DNA of 64,000 bases, taken from Polychytrium aggregatum (lineage: Eukaryota > Chytridiomycota > Chytridiomycetes > Polychytriales). Within the stretch, counting starts at the first letter, position 1; the number at the start of each line of letters is the position of its first letter. Both the position numbers and the translations under genes were made by a program. This document shows, in pieces, positions 11,825-22,748 of the stretch. Below the pieces are notes generated by a model, which saw nothing but the letters and a program-made list of their open reading frames with translations, was not told the origin of the DNA and did not search any database. The stretch is taken from assembly GCF_025602895.1 (NCBI RefSeq), contig NW_026516282.1, positions 153,724 to 217,723 on the forward strand, given 5' to 3'.

Positions 11825-12623
11825 CGTCGCCAGCGAGTTTGGTCAGATCGAGGAAGGGCAGGCCGTTGGCTGGCTGGCGCGGGGCGAGAACCACAGGAAG
11901 GGCGATTCGGGTTCGTGTCCCAGCCCGATTTGGGAGTGGCTCGAGCGATATTGGATGGGGCCGAACCACTATGGCCGATCTCCTGGCTGGATGGTGTCGA
12001 TGCGGCCGTCTCTGTTCTCGACGCCGTCTGGCACGTGTGGAGGCCAAGAAACGTGATTTGACATCAGGCCCAAGATGACTTTTGATGTCGTTACTTTGCT
12101 CATATCGGACTCGCAAGGCGATGAAACGGGACATTCCCTCCGACATTCACCCGATACCTCTGACATTCACTCGATATCCTCTGACATTCACTCCGATCTG
12201 CCCCGGTGCCGCAGCCCGCTCGCACCTTCTGGCGCAGACGCGGGGGCTGGCCTGATTGGCCGTGGCCATGCTGCGGCGGCGCAGTCAATGTCACAGTGAC
12301 TCGGACGTCGTTCGCTCGAAAAGTATTTGAAGGCCGTGGGATCTCCTGCCAGATCTCCTGCTCGATTGTCTGCTCAATTGTCTGCTCAGTTATCGTCATC
12401 TTCAACTCTCAACACCCGGCGATCGTCGTTGTCCAAACACAGCCGGTGTCAACACAGCGCTTCCAAAGCGATCGTCCAAACAACACCCTCGTCAACACCA
12501 GCTCCATCTCTCGTGGCCCTTCGCCGCCCGGCCCTCTTCCCCACCTCTCGCCTCGCCCTGAATCGCAACCTCCCAGCCATTCGCTCAACACCGTCGCTCC
12601 CACCGCCTGACAAAGTCCCCGCC
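11825..12623. other. Divergent promoter region, WW gene and LRR gene
   Basis: This 800-base stretch lies between two divergently transcribed starts and should hold both promoters. A short repeated CTGACATTCACTC-like element occurs around 12140-12200. The frame of the LRR gene is open upstream to 12327 but lacks family character there. No separate gene is seen. Confidence 0.4.
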
Positions 12624-13514
12624 ATGTACTCGACTTCCCACAAGCACGGCACTCGCCCCACCCGAACCAAGGCCACCAACCTGGCGTCATCGCAGGCCGT
12701 CGACCCTAACAGCGACACCCCAACGGTCCGACAGCGCATCGCCGAGGCCCGTCGCTCTGGCCTGCTGGACCTGCGCTCCCTCAATCTGACCAGTATCCCT
12801 CCTGAGGCCTGTAAGCTCCAGAATGCCACCCATGTGCTGCTTGGCAGCAACAACATCCGCACCATCCCGGTTGATCTGCACAAGATGTTCCCCAACCTCG
12901 AGGCCCTGGACCTGAGCTCCAACCGACTCTCGAGCATTCCGCCTGGCTTGGCCATGCTCGACGACCTTGAGATCCTCGACCTCGAGGGCAACCCAGACCT
13001 CTCCGAGAACCTGCCCCCTGCCTTTGGCCCGCTCGAAGATCGCGTCGCCATCATCACCGGCTCCTTCCCGCCCGCAGCCCTTTCCGACGACAGTCGCCTG
13101 CCGCAGGAGGTCCAGGCCTTCTTTTGGCGGCTCGAGCACCTCGACACCGCCGGGCTGGACAGCATCTTCCGCCGCCGTCTTGCTCAGCGAGACTCGAATC
13201 TCGTCTGGTTTCTGACTCGCCGCTACGGCGCCCCTGTGCAGGAAGCCCCCAAGAAGAGTCGCGGCCGCGAAGCTTCCAATCAGAACCTCGATGTCGAAGA
13301 GAGCGACAACGAGGACAGCCACATGGACGACGACGACAGCGACGACAGTGGCGACGACTCGCACGTCGACCAGTCGATCGCCGCCCGCAAGGAAATGAAA
13401 CTGCAAACCGAATACGCTCGCAAGGACAAGGAAAGAAATGTCAGCGGCCGTGTCCAGGCCGGCCGCAAGACCAAGGCGATCCGCAACCACCTGCATCAGC
13501 CGGACGACTATTGA
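12624..13514 (+). CDS. Leucine-rich-repeat protein with acidic C-terminus
   Basis: An intronless frame of 296 residues starts from the ATG at 12624. Residues about 45-125 form three to four leucine-rich repeats of the LxxLxLxxN type (LDLRSLNLTSIPPEA, LEALDLSSNRLSSIP, LEILDLEGNPDLSENLP). A helical segment with FFWRLEHLDTAGLDSIFRRR follows, then a very acidic Asp/Ser run near residue 235 and a basic tail. Short LRR arrays are protein-binding modules. The acid-then-base tail suggests a nuclear or nucleolar protein, but that is inference. The frame is open further upstream (to 12327). I chose 12624 because the sequence before it is Ser/Pro-rich and unlike the rest. Confidence 0.75.
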   Translation: MYSTSHKHGTRPTRTKATNLASSQAVDPNSDTPTVRQRIAEARRSGLLDLRSLNLTSIPPEACKLQNATHVLLGSNNIRTIPVDLHKMFPNLEALDLSSNRLSSIPPGLAMLDDLEILDLEGNPDLSENLPPAFGPLEDRVAIITGSFPPAALSDDSRLPQEVQAFFWRLEHLDTAGLDSIFRRRLAQRDSNLVWFLTRRYGAPVQEAPKKSRGREASNQNLDVEESDNEDSHMDDDDSDDSGDDSHVDQSIAARKEMKLQTEYARKDKERNVSGRVQAGRKTKAIRNHLHQPDDY

Positions 13515-14346
13515 TTGCCGAGGACGAGACAGTTGTCCGTCTTGTGGATACGTTCGATGGCCCGAACAGCAGCAGCACGACCGGATGCTGGCCCGCGCGG
13601 CATCGCCTGCGGAAAGCCTCTGGCCGTTGATCCTGCACCAAACGCTTCTCCCTCCTCTCCAGATACCAGCACTCTGTCTCGTCCATCGATTCACTCTGTC
13701 CTTTGTTCCATGTCCACTTGTATCTAGAAATCGCTGTCTTTCCAGCAGCGGTGTTTGCAGCAGCGTTTCCCCATGCATTCCCCCCTCCCACATCCATCTG
13801 TGCCCACGCATCTCTCTCGGACATCCTGGCGCTCTCGCCTCTATCGACAATACAATACAATGCAATACTTGAACGAGACAGAGTGCGTCCCAGACACGGC
13901 GGTATCGCTCTGCCGTGTCGAGAGCCGGGCCAATCCATCGCCCGCATCGCCCGCATCATCCCACGCCATCCCATGTCGGCCGCTTCATCGCCGCCGGTCC
14001 GACACGTGCGAATCCGGACATCGCAACTGTCCTTTGGCTCGCCTTCGCTGTGGTGTGAATCTCATCCAGCCGCATCTCTGTCTCTGCCGGATGTGCACCT
14101 GGCTCTTTAGCATTCCTGGCCCGTCACGTATCCAATCACATTACCGCCTGCGAAGCTATCATCGCTTGCGAATCACACCGCCTGAGATTCTCCCGCCCTA
14201 TCGGCCCCCCCCCTCATCACCTTCCCATCGCCTGCGTTTCGGAGACCCCATCCGCTTCGATCTGTGCGAGCCCCACAGGCAGGATCGACATCTGCATACC
14301 AGCTTCGACTCTGCTACGTCCGCCTGACTCCAAAACAAGCACTCAC
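13515..14346. other. Spacer before the F-box gene
   Basis: About 830 bases between two plus-strand genes. It is C-rich and pyrimidine-rich. Overlapping open frames exist on the plus strand but show no conserved motif. No gene supported. Confidence 0.4.
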
Positions 14347-17232
14347 ATGGCCTATCCGCCCGCTCGACGGACGCTGGTCCAGCTCGTCATCGGCAGTCTA
14401 CTGATCATTGGACTGTGGGCCATGCGCGTCTGGGCCTCGCTGTTCTTCCTTCTGGTCGGGAGATACATTATCCGGAATGTCCTACTGAATCTGCAAGAGT
14501 CGGTCTTACTCTTTCACACGAGGCTCAAAGCGCTGTCTCGGGCCAAGGTGGGCTGTTTCTCTGGAGCAGGCACAGCAAGTACAGCACGCACGCACTCATC
14601 CGGTCGACGGATGTCGATCCGATCCCGGCCTTCCACACCCGATAGGGCCCTCGTTGGGAACGAGCGAGTCGACCCTGCATCTGTCCTAGTCACTATCGAC
14701 TCGCACCCTGCATCTATCCCAAGGCTACTATCGACCCGCACCCATTGCTCACATCTGCTTACTTCAACAGATCGGTCCCGCCGCCACTCTGCAGCGTCCA
14801 CCCGTTCTGCCCGTCGAGGTCCTTCATCTTATCCTCGAGCACTCGGAGCGACCCGAGCTCTACAGCAGCGCCTTGGTCAATCGCCATTGGAACCAGTGCG
14901 CTTCAAAAGTCCTCTATCGACACCCCCGATTTCGGAGCATCAAGGAAGTCGAGATGCTGCTGCGACAGCTTCGCCAGCCGGATCGATCGCTCTATCCCTA
15001 TGCAGAGATGATCGAGGAGCTGGACTTTTCCCAATGCTCAATGTTTGACAAGTCGCAGCTGGGAGTGCATCTGTTTCGCGAGCTGCAGCTGTGGCTCGTC
15101 CGGCCCTTGCTCTCCATCAACTTCAGCGGCTGCTCCTTCATCCGCGACCGGCATCTGGGGCTTCTGTCGCGGCATCTTGGGTCTGTACAGCACATTCGCA
15201 TTTCGAAATGCATGGTCGAGTCGGCCGACTTTGCCTTTGCGATGCCGCACGAAGCCAGATGGAGATCGGCATCCCGGTCCATGACACCGCTTTCCTCGCC
15301 GCCGCCGCCGTCGCCGCCGTCGTTGTTGCCGCTCGCACCGCCCTCGTCGCTCCTCAAGACCCTCCACCTGAATGGATGTCGGAACCTGTCCAGTCTGGCT
15401 TTCTCGAAGCTTTCCCGAAACTTTCCGAATCTGCGCTCCCTCGACGTCTCCAACACCGGCATCGACCACCAGAGCTTTACCCAGTTCGTGGACCACTCGC
15501 CACTCCTGCGCGTCCTTCACTTCTTCAACTGTGAGAATCTGGACGAGGGATGCATTGACTATGCTCTAGCGCATCTGCATTGGCTCTGCGACATGCACTT
15601 CTCGGCCGGCTTGGTCAGCGCCTCGCTCCTGGAGAGCCTCGAGGATGAGTATCCGGCGCTCTGGGCCGTCACCATCGAGTCCAAAACACAGCACGAGATC
15701 CGCGACGTCGATCTGCTCCTTTTGCTCGCTCGCTTCCCGGCTCTCGAAACCCTGTCCCTTGTCAAAGTCAAGGCCGGCAGCCGCTTCTGGACTGATTTCA
15801 CCAAGGTCGGCGGGGCGGCTCTCAAACGCCTCTCGATTGTCCATCACGGCCTTGTTCCCACGGTTGAGCCGTCGGCGGTGCCAATACTGCCGGTGTCGAC
15901 TGTTTTGTCTACCAACGCACTCGACGCTTCCGGCGTGACTTTGAGCCCGTCCCCGGACCTGCTGACGGCCATATCTCGTCACTGCGGCAAGCTCGAGCAC
16001 TTCCAGGTGTCCTTTGCTGCATCGCCGCTTCCGATGGCCCTTCCTACATTCCACGGCTTCTTTGCGGCGCTGCAACATTCCGGCTCGCGGCTTGTCACCG
16101 TCGACCTGGCGCGCTCTGGGATCGCCGATGTCGGTCTGTGTGAATTGGCCTTGGCCCACGGAGCAACAATCCGGGTGCTGGATATTTCCGATTGCTGGAA
16201 AGTCACCGATCTGTCGTTGGAAGCCCTGGCTGCATCTTGCAAGGGATTGCAGGAGCTCTATGCATTTGTGAGTCTGTTGGACACTGTGGCCGTCGCTTAC
16301 AGATGTGCAGGATGTCGGATCGTCGGTCGAGTGCTTGGATTCATCGTTGTGCTGCCACTGGTCTCGTTGTCTCAATCCAACTGACCCATACATGCTCTCT
16401 ACTTGTCGACTGGACCCGTTTGCCCTCTCGGCCGCGTCTCCGGCAACTCCTCCGTGAATTGTCTGCGAATCGTCAATGTTTGTCAACCCCCCGTTACCGA
16501 TGGACTGCTTGCCTCGCACCTCTGTGTCAAACACCAACACATTTCCCATCAATGGCTACGGCTCATCCCCGACACGGCGCGCATGTGCTGTCGTTTGTTT
16601 CGATGCAGAACTGCTTCCAGCTCACCCCAACTGCTCTTCACCGCATGTTGAAATCGTGCCACCTGATGAAACGGCTGGGCGTCAGCACCTCAACCAAAGC
16701 CCCGATCCAGCGCCTGTGGGGCCGCTACGCTTCCACCCTCGGGCCGTTGCCCATCCCATACATCGTCTTGCGACAGCTGGAAACGAACCGGGTCTATTCT
16801 CTCGCCTCACTCTCGCTTATCGCCCCCTTCGATCTGTACATGATCCAGGCCCAGTTTCCAAGCGTGGCTCTGACCGATGTCCCGCGAGACAAGTACACCG
16901 AACGGGTCACACGGGCCTATGGTACCAATCTTGGCGGCACAAGCCTGTGGAGCCGCTTCGATACTGCTCAAGGAGCCACTGGGGCCGCCAACCGCGACGA
17001 CAGCATCGGGCGCTTGATGGCGTGGCCGCTGTTGATTCTGCAGGCAGCTCGGGTCAATGGCTGGTCATTGAGCGAGACATGGACGCCGAGCCTCGATGGC
17101 AAGGACATACCCGCGGTCTCGACGGAGCTGAATCAGGAAAGTCGCTGGCTCCTCAGTGCCGTGGCCAAGCTCAACACCCTCCCGTGGGCCCCGAGGCCGG
17201 CACTTGATTTTGTAAACTACTTTGTAGCGTGA
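14347..17232 (+). CDS. F-box/LRR protein with N-terminal membrane segment
   Basis: Exons 14347-14547, 14771-16267 and 16609-17232 join in phase 0 to about 773 residues. Exon 1 encodes 67 residues with one long or two short hydrophobic segments (LVQLVIGSLLIIGLW and WASLFFLLVG) and a positive C-flank. Exon 2 opens with an F-box at about residues 80-115 (LPVEVLHLILEH, then SALVNRHWNQCASKVLYRHP). Leucine-rich repeats follow, such as LKTLHLNGCRNLSSLAFSKL and LRSLDVSNTGIDHQSFTQFV. The last junction rebuilds a repeat (LQELYAF joined to NCFQLTPTALHRML), which supports the splice. F-box proteins recruit substrates to SCF ubiquitin ligases through Skp1, with LRRs binding the target. The membrane segment suggests an SCF receptor tethered to a membrane. 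Skp1 binding itself is inferred from the F-box. Confidence 0.82.
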
Positions 17233-17521
17233 CCGTCGGGGGGGGGAGCGATGTTGCGCTGCTCCCTCTCGCTGCTCTGTTTCGTCCATCTGTCCATCTC
17301 TGTCTGTCGGTGCGGCTGGTCTGTGCTCTCAGTCGAGTTGGCATCTGTATTTGTTCCACTGAGGTTGTGATTGACATGGGCAATGCTGCAGATATACCAA
17401 TAGCAATGCAGATATACAGATGCCGTATTGTCCTATGTGTGGCCTGTCTTGGGGCTCGACGGCTCGCCGTGCAGCTTGGCAGTCCAAGCAGTGACCCCAA
17501 AGGTCCAGACAGCGGCTTTGG

Positions 17522-19529
17522 TTAGAAATTGAAACACTCAAACGTCTCGTCCAGCGGCCCGCCGACCCTCTCCCACTCTTCCTCGTCATCGTCAACCTTC
17601 TTGAGTCTGCCCCATGGGTCGTCGAGCGCTTTCTGGGTCTGGGTCGTCTCGTTGCGCTCGTTCATACTGGGTATGAGTGGCGGGGTCAGGTGGAGCTCGT
17701 TCACGGCACTCCAGCGAGCGATCGAATGGAACCAAACGTGACACTTGATGTCGGTTGCGTCGTGCCAGGAGCCGATGCGATCCCGGGGGGTCGGAGTGAG
17801 CAGCCGCTTGAGCAAGTCCCTGGCAGCGGCCGACGAATCGGCAAGGGCATTCGGGGATGGCCCCGACTGAATCGACTTCATGTACAGCTGAGGGTTGTCG
17901 CACTTGCCAAAGGGCAGATCGCCGGCAAGCAGCTCGTAGAGGACGATGCCCACACCCCACCAGTCGTAGGTCTGATTGAAGACTCCATGGCTGATCAGCT
18001 CTGGCGGCACATCTGGGTCAAGTCAAATCAAAACGAGAGAACAAACGTGGATGGGATGGCATGAGAGAGCTTCCACATCGCATCGCATCGCATCCCATGC
18101 GATCTCACGCCGTCGGAGACACCGCAGGAGCACTTAGAACACAGCCCCAAAATCAAACCGAATCAAGCGAGCTTCTCAGCCAACTGCGACTCCAGCCGCG
18201 ACCGTAGCAGCGACAAACTTACATCCTGAGCTCTCTGGCAAGTTGGAATTGCTCCACTGGACTATTGAGTTGCTGGACATTCGCCGGGCTTTACTGAACG
18301 AGCACAGCGTGATGTGACCTGTCGCTGTAATCAGGACTGTTTCGGGCCGAAGATCGCAGTACACAATGCCCTGGAGCCATGCCATGAAGTCAAGGTCGAG
18401 GTCGAGGTCGAGATTGAGCCGGTCGTGCGATGACGTGTCGAATTGCATGGTGGTCAAAGTTTGAGGTTCGGTGTTGAGGATATGGGGGGTGGCAAGATAG
18501 CGGAGACAAAGGGAGTTGGTGGTCCAAAGTACGATCCGCTGCCTTGACTTCTCCCAATGTGCTGGAAAGCACAGATATCGGTGCGATCAGCCAAGCGAGA
18601 TGAGGGCGATTGCAAACCTTGGAATGGACGTATTCGAGGGCCATGATGATTTCTGCAATGTAGAACCGCGCTTGATCTTCGAGGATTTTCTTGTATTGTC
18701 ATATGGAATAGCGATGTACCCAAGTGCAACGTTGTCTCAAGGGTCAATGGATCGGCACATCAAGGTGTGGTGGCAGCTTTCGGGCGCTGCCACGATAGAA
18801 AGATGCCTTCCCAGACCGCCCTTGTGCTCGATGTCGCTCTGGTCAGGAGTAGCTCGCAGATTGGCTTGTGCACATCCAACAGCCACTCACCCGAGCCTGC
18901 CGCATGAACTGGCGCAGCGAAAGTCCCGCGTATTCCATGACGATGTACAGATTCTTTGGGTCCTGGAAGCTGCCGACAAACTGAATGACAAACGGATGGT
19001 TCAGCTCGCGGAGAATGTCCCGCTCGGTCGCAAAGGCCTTCTCGAGCTGGCGGTGCTTGGCATCCCGCTTGCGCATGACCTTGACCGTCAGGAGCGCCGG
19101 CGTTTTGGTCTCGCCCATATCCATTCCGACTTCAGATACCAATCCCGCCAGGTAGAGGCGCGTGTTGGTGCAGGTGTGGAACCGGGTGACGATAATAATG
19201 TCTTCGCATGAAGTGACTTGATCGGCCTTGAGTCGACGGGATAGAAAAGCCTGCGAGACGGCTGGTGACTTTTTGCTGAGATTCGGGCTGCTCCTGTCGG
19301 TGCCGAGCCGGCTGTTGCTGGGCGAACTACCTCCAGGCTGCAGCGGGCTCTGTGGATCGAGAAAGTTGGAGTGGCTGAGCGACTTTGTTGCCGAGATCTT
19401 GGAGGGCAGCGGAGGGGCGAGCTTGGAATGCTCGGATTTCCTGGATTTCTGCTCTTGGGTTGCCATGATGTTGGGCGAGGAGCCTGACACCAAGTTGGAG
19501 CTGCCTTTGTGACCGGGTGTGAGCGGCAT
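17522..19529 (-). CDS. PKA-like AGC pseudokinase
   Basis: Four exons (19529-18891, 18689-18618, 18370-18223, 18012-17522) give about 449 residues. The first 110 residues are Ser/Pro-rich. The kinase domain aligns with PKA throughout: TVKVMRKRDA with the VAIK Lys, TERDILRELNHPFVIQFVGS with the helix-C Glu, RFYIAEIIMALEYVHSK, and the junction SGYVPPELI at the APE position. Catalytic elements are degraded. The glycine loop lacks glycines (VTRFHTCTNTRLYLAG), YRDLKPEN reads YCDLRPET so the metal-binding Asn is lost, and DFG reads SFS. The C-terminus ends FECFNF, an FxxF-type tail like PKA. A catalytically dead, regulatory PKA-like protein is the likely reading. The family is sure; lack of activity is inference. 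Confidence 0.82.
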
Positions 19530-20966
19530 TGCGGTAATGATGCGGTGAGGATTGGCAATTTGCTAGAGCAGCCGGCGGAGGGAGACCGAAAGATAACGAA
19601 TGGAAAGGTGAACGCTGGAGACGACAGTGCGCCGACGATGTAGGTTGTGCGGACGCAAGCGATGAAGTGATGGGACGGAGGCACAGCGAGTGCTCGAGGA
19701 CGAGGCAGTAGTCGTCGGACGAAACCGAAACAACAGAAACCCAATTCGAGATTCAAAGGCAAGCGTCAAGACAAGAGGGGCGGCCTGGGGCCGCGATGGG
19801 GGATAGCTGCAGCATTGTGCTTCCGAGTGATTGATTGCTGGGACATTTGTGCGGCTGCGGGCAGAAAGTTTTCCCGAGAATTGACGACATACAAAGCGTT
19901 GATTGGCCCGGCCAACATATCCGATACGGCATCGACAATGGCGGGCTGGAGCAGTACACTTTGCGGATCGGTATGCGGATCGGTATGCGGATCGGTATGC
20001 AGAGCTTCGTGTGAAGCGACCAACGATCGACGAAAGCGCTGCTGGATTCCAGTCCCTGGCAAGGCTTGTCGAAACAGAGGAATCTGCCGGAGCCCGACTT
20101 GGCTGGGTGATATGAAGTCGCCTACCAAGCCGCAGGCTGTGTCTCCCAAGAGCATTCATGTCCACAATGGCATTCATGCGCGAGTTCCAAACGAGCCAAC
20201 AACAATCGACTCTGTGATCGGGGTGTGGCTTGGGCCTGGCTGGAACGGTTCAAAAGCGCTGCCCTGCTCGCTGCCGTGCTTGCAGCCCGCTCTGCCCATT
20301 GTCAAAAACCGAGCCGACTGCTCACCGACGTCGGCCAGCTCGGTCCAAACACATGGAAGATCAAAGAACTGGCCAGGGCGATGCTCTCGGAGCACACCGG
20401 CGCCGCCGAATCGCTGGGTTGGAATCGCCGCTCGTCCCGCAGCGATATCCTAGCAGGCTTCGGCCACAGCTCGTCGCTGATCGGCCCAATGCCATCACGA
20501 CACAGACACCTCCTGTCTTGGATTTTGCTCTCTCGTCCCACGAGCAAAGCACCCGCCGTGGATGGTGGAAGACATCCACTGCAGTGGAATATGGGCAGTT
20601 TGGCCGCACTCTGGACGCTCGAGGCGAACGGTCTGTCGTCAAGCAGCGGACGGGAATGTGAGCAGGGCAGCTGGCGGCTATCACAGACTCAACCGGATGT
20701 ATGGAATTGAGCGGTGACACTGGATAAGAGACGCCGAGACGAACTGCAATTCATAGAAAGACGGAGACCGAGAACGCAAGGAGAAAGAACAGCACAATGG
20801 GCAGAAAATGGAGCAGAATCGAGACGCTTTCACCAGCATGCGAGAACGGCTTGATCAAGGTTTGATCTCGAGATCCGACACAGGCATCGATTGGGCTCGA
20901 GGACATGCACTCGAAGGCTTGCGATCGGAGCGACAGGATGGATATCCAGCGATCTCGTCCTGCTGA
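19530..20966. other. Spacer upstream of the pseudokinase, no firm gene
   Basis: About 1.4 kb between the pseudokinase start and a doubtful small gene. A plus-strand frame at 20225-20710 (about 160 codons, no clear ATG at its start) has partly coding-like codons near 20318-20480 but no recognisable motif. I do not annotate it as a gene. A 12-base repeat lies at 19962-19997. Confidence 0.35.
19962..19997 (+). repeat. 12-base tandem repeat, three copies
   Basis: Three exact copies of TGCGGATCGGTA in tandem, upstream of the pseudokinase gene. Confidence 0.9.
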
Positions 20967-21221
20967 TCAGTTGCGGCCGGTGTGGACAAAGATGCTGACT
21001 TCGGGATACTCCTCGTCCTTGAGCGAGCTCGATGGATTCTCGGGCTTGGGGAGGAAGCCGAAGTGGTAGAGGGTACTTTGGGAGGGAGGGATGTACGCAC
21101 GGCGTGAGTGATGAGTGGAGATTGATGGCAGAGACCTTTGCAGCGACACTCTGCACATTATCTCATAGCAACCCATGCTGAGACACACAAAGCCGTGAGA
21201 GACATGCACGGCCATGACCAT
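20967..21221 (-). CDS. Possible small protein, 3' exon visible
   Basis: A minus-strand frame ends at 20967. Its last 37 codons have strong coding character for this genome (C or G at third positions, Asp/Glu mix), including YHFGFLPKPENPSSSL and EEYPEVSIFVHTGRN at the C-terminus. The frame is open upstream to 21332, with ATGs at 21221 and 21215, but a splice acceptor (CCCAAAG) near 21091 could also start this exon. The Arg/Ser-rich segment before it (RVSLQRSLPSISTHHSRRAY) could be a mitochondrial presequence. I do not recognise the family. This may be a small mitochondrial protein or the last exon of a longer one. Confidence 0.35.
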   Translation of the reverse strand: MVMAVHVSHGFVCLSMGCYEIMCRVSLQRSLPSISTHHSRRAYIPPSQSTLYHFGFLPKPENPSSSLKDEEYPEVSIFVHTGRN

Positions 21222-21329
21222 CGCCGGAGAAGATTTGAGGTGTTTCCGCGCTCTCGCCCGTTCTCGCCGAGACCGAGTCAGCCGCGCGCAGCCACCTGTC
21301 GCTTGCCGATCTTGCATTTCGCTGTCCAT

Positions 21330-21410
21330 CATCGATCCAACGACTCAACACATCCAACGACTCATCGATCCAACGACTCATCGATCCAACGACTCAACGA
21401 TCCATCAATC
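21330..21410 (+). repeat. Repeat upstream of lumazine synthase
   Basis: Imperfect tandem copies of ATCGATCCAACGACTC lie 40 to 120 bases before the lumazine synthase ATG, in its presumed leader or promoter. Confidence 0.85.
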
Positions 21411-21452
21411 CCTCCCCCTTCCTTCTAGCCTTGCCCCCGCACCAACACCACC

Positions 21453-22209
21453 ATGTTTGAAAAGGGCGTTGTTCCTCTCTCGGGCGACCGTCTCAACGGC
21501 AAGGGTCTCCGCGTTCTGATCGGTAAGACGGCAAATGGCTCGGTGGATTGGCTGGGAACGGGGAGCGCAACTTGGCCATGGCTGCTCAAGCTCCAACCTC
21601 GATAGCTCCACATCCAAGTGCTGATCGAATTGAACGAATACGTCTCCTCTGGTGCAACGTCCTATTTCAAATGCAACGCTCTGATCGAACATCCATTCTC
21701 TTCATTTGTCTGCTGTCGCTCCTCTATCCCGCCCTCCGCCTCCCCATTCCCATCCCCATCCCCATCATCAAGTCCACACTCGATGGAACCTCGAGATTGT
21801 CCAGGCCCTCGTGGAGGGCACCCGCTCAACCCTGGAGCAAAACCACGTCAGCGATATCGATGTGGTCGACGTCCCGGGCGCCTTTGAGCTCCCCTTTGCG
21901 GCCAAGCGTCTGATCGAAGCCTCGAAGCAAAGCGCTCGGCCCTACGATGCAGCCGTGTGCATCGGCGTCCTCATCAAGGGCTCGACGATGCACTTTGAGT
22001 ACATCTGTGAGGCCACGAGCCAAGGCATCATGAACGTCGGGCTGCAGACGGGCTGCCCCGTCATCTTTGGGGTCCTGACATGTCTCAATGACGAGCAGGC
22101 TCACGAGCGTGCCGGCATTGGTCGTGGCAGCTCCAAGGGCCACAACCATGGTATCGACTGGGGACAGGCCGCCATCGAGATGGCTCGTCTGGGCAAGACC
22201 CAGAACTAG
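21453..22209 (+). CDS. RIB4: 6,7-dimethyl-8-ribityllumazine synthase
   Basis: Two exons, 21453-21522 and 21773-22209, join in phase 1 to 168 residues, the usual length. The enzyme condenses 5-amino-6-ribitylamino-uracildione with dihydroxybutanone phosphate, the penultimate step of riboflavin synthesis. The junction rebuilds the conserved start of the fold ([14 protein letters not shown]). [24 protein letters not shown] with the catalytic His, and [15 protein letters not shown] are all present, followed by the fungal HNHG motif and WGQAAIEMA. The active enzyme is a homopentamer or larger shell in the cytosol. The 250-base intron is pyrimidine-rich near its acceptor. No odd features; assignment is firm. 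Confidence 0.95.
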
Positions 22210-22748
22210 AATGGTCTCGAGGTCGATGTCCGCATCCCGCCCCGCCATAGCACCGGAAATAAGAGAGTGGCGAGTCGTCATCGACAGAACGAGCACCCCC
22301 GTCTGGCACGCGATAGTCCACCATCAATACAACGGTCATTTTGAGTTGCATCTCTGAATCCCGAGCCCACACTGCCTTTGAAAACAAACAATAACAGGAA
22401 TGTATATTCATTTGCCGAGGACATTGCCAAGTCTGAGAGACATGAGCAACTACTAGTGGCAGTGACGGAATCGAAAGCAAAGGGCGATACCGAACTCGCA
22501 AAATAACTTGGTCTAAAACATCGCGCGGTTCCGAGTGACAGTGGTTCGGACGACAGCCGGGCGAGCAGAGGCGGAAACGGAGAATCAAAGTGCAAGAGTA
22601 CAGACATGAAGCAAATAACAGTGATGTACATAGTCCGATAGCAACTAAAAGAACCCAATACAGCTCATAATTTCCTACAATACAATCGACACAGGACGGA
22701 CGGGGACATCCGGACACACACCAGGATGTCCCAAGACCCGGACCAGTG
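22210..22748. other. Convergent spacer, lumazine synthase and Sel1 gene
   Basis: About 540 bases between two 3' ends. It should hold both polyadenylation regions; an A-rich stretch lies near 22380-22400. No gene seen. Confidence 0.4.

Noticed and set aside
17522-19529. The pseudokinase as a decayed pseudogene
   Set aside because: All four exons keep frame, splice sites are good and the fold motifs outside the catalytic residues are conserved, so a functional protein is more likely.
20225-20710. A plus-strand open frame of about 160 codons
   Set aside because: Some codon bias is visible, but it starts from GTG, has no recognisable motif and no conserved neighbour frame. Too weak to call.
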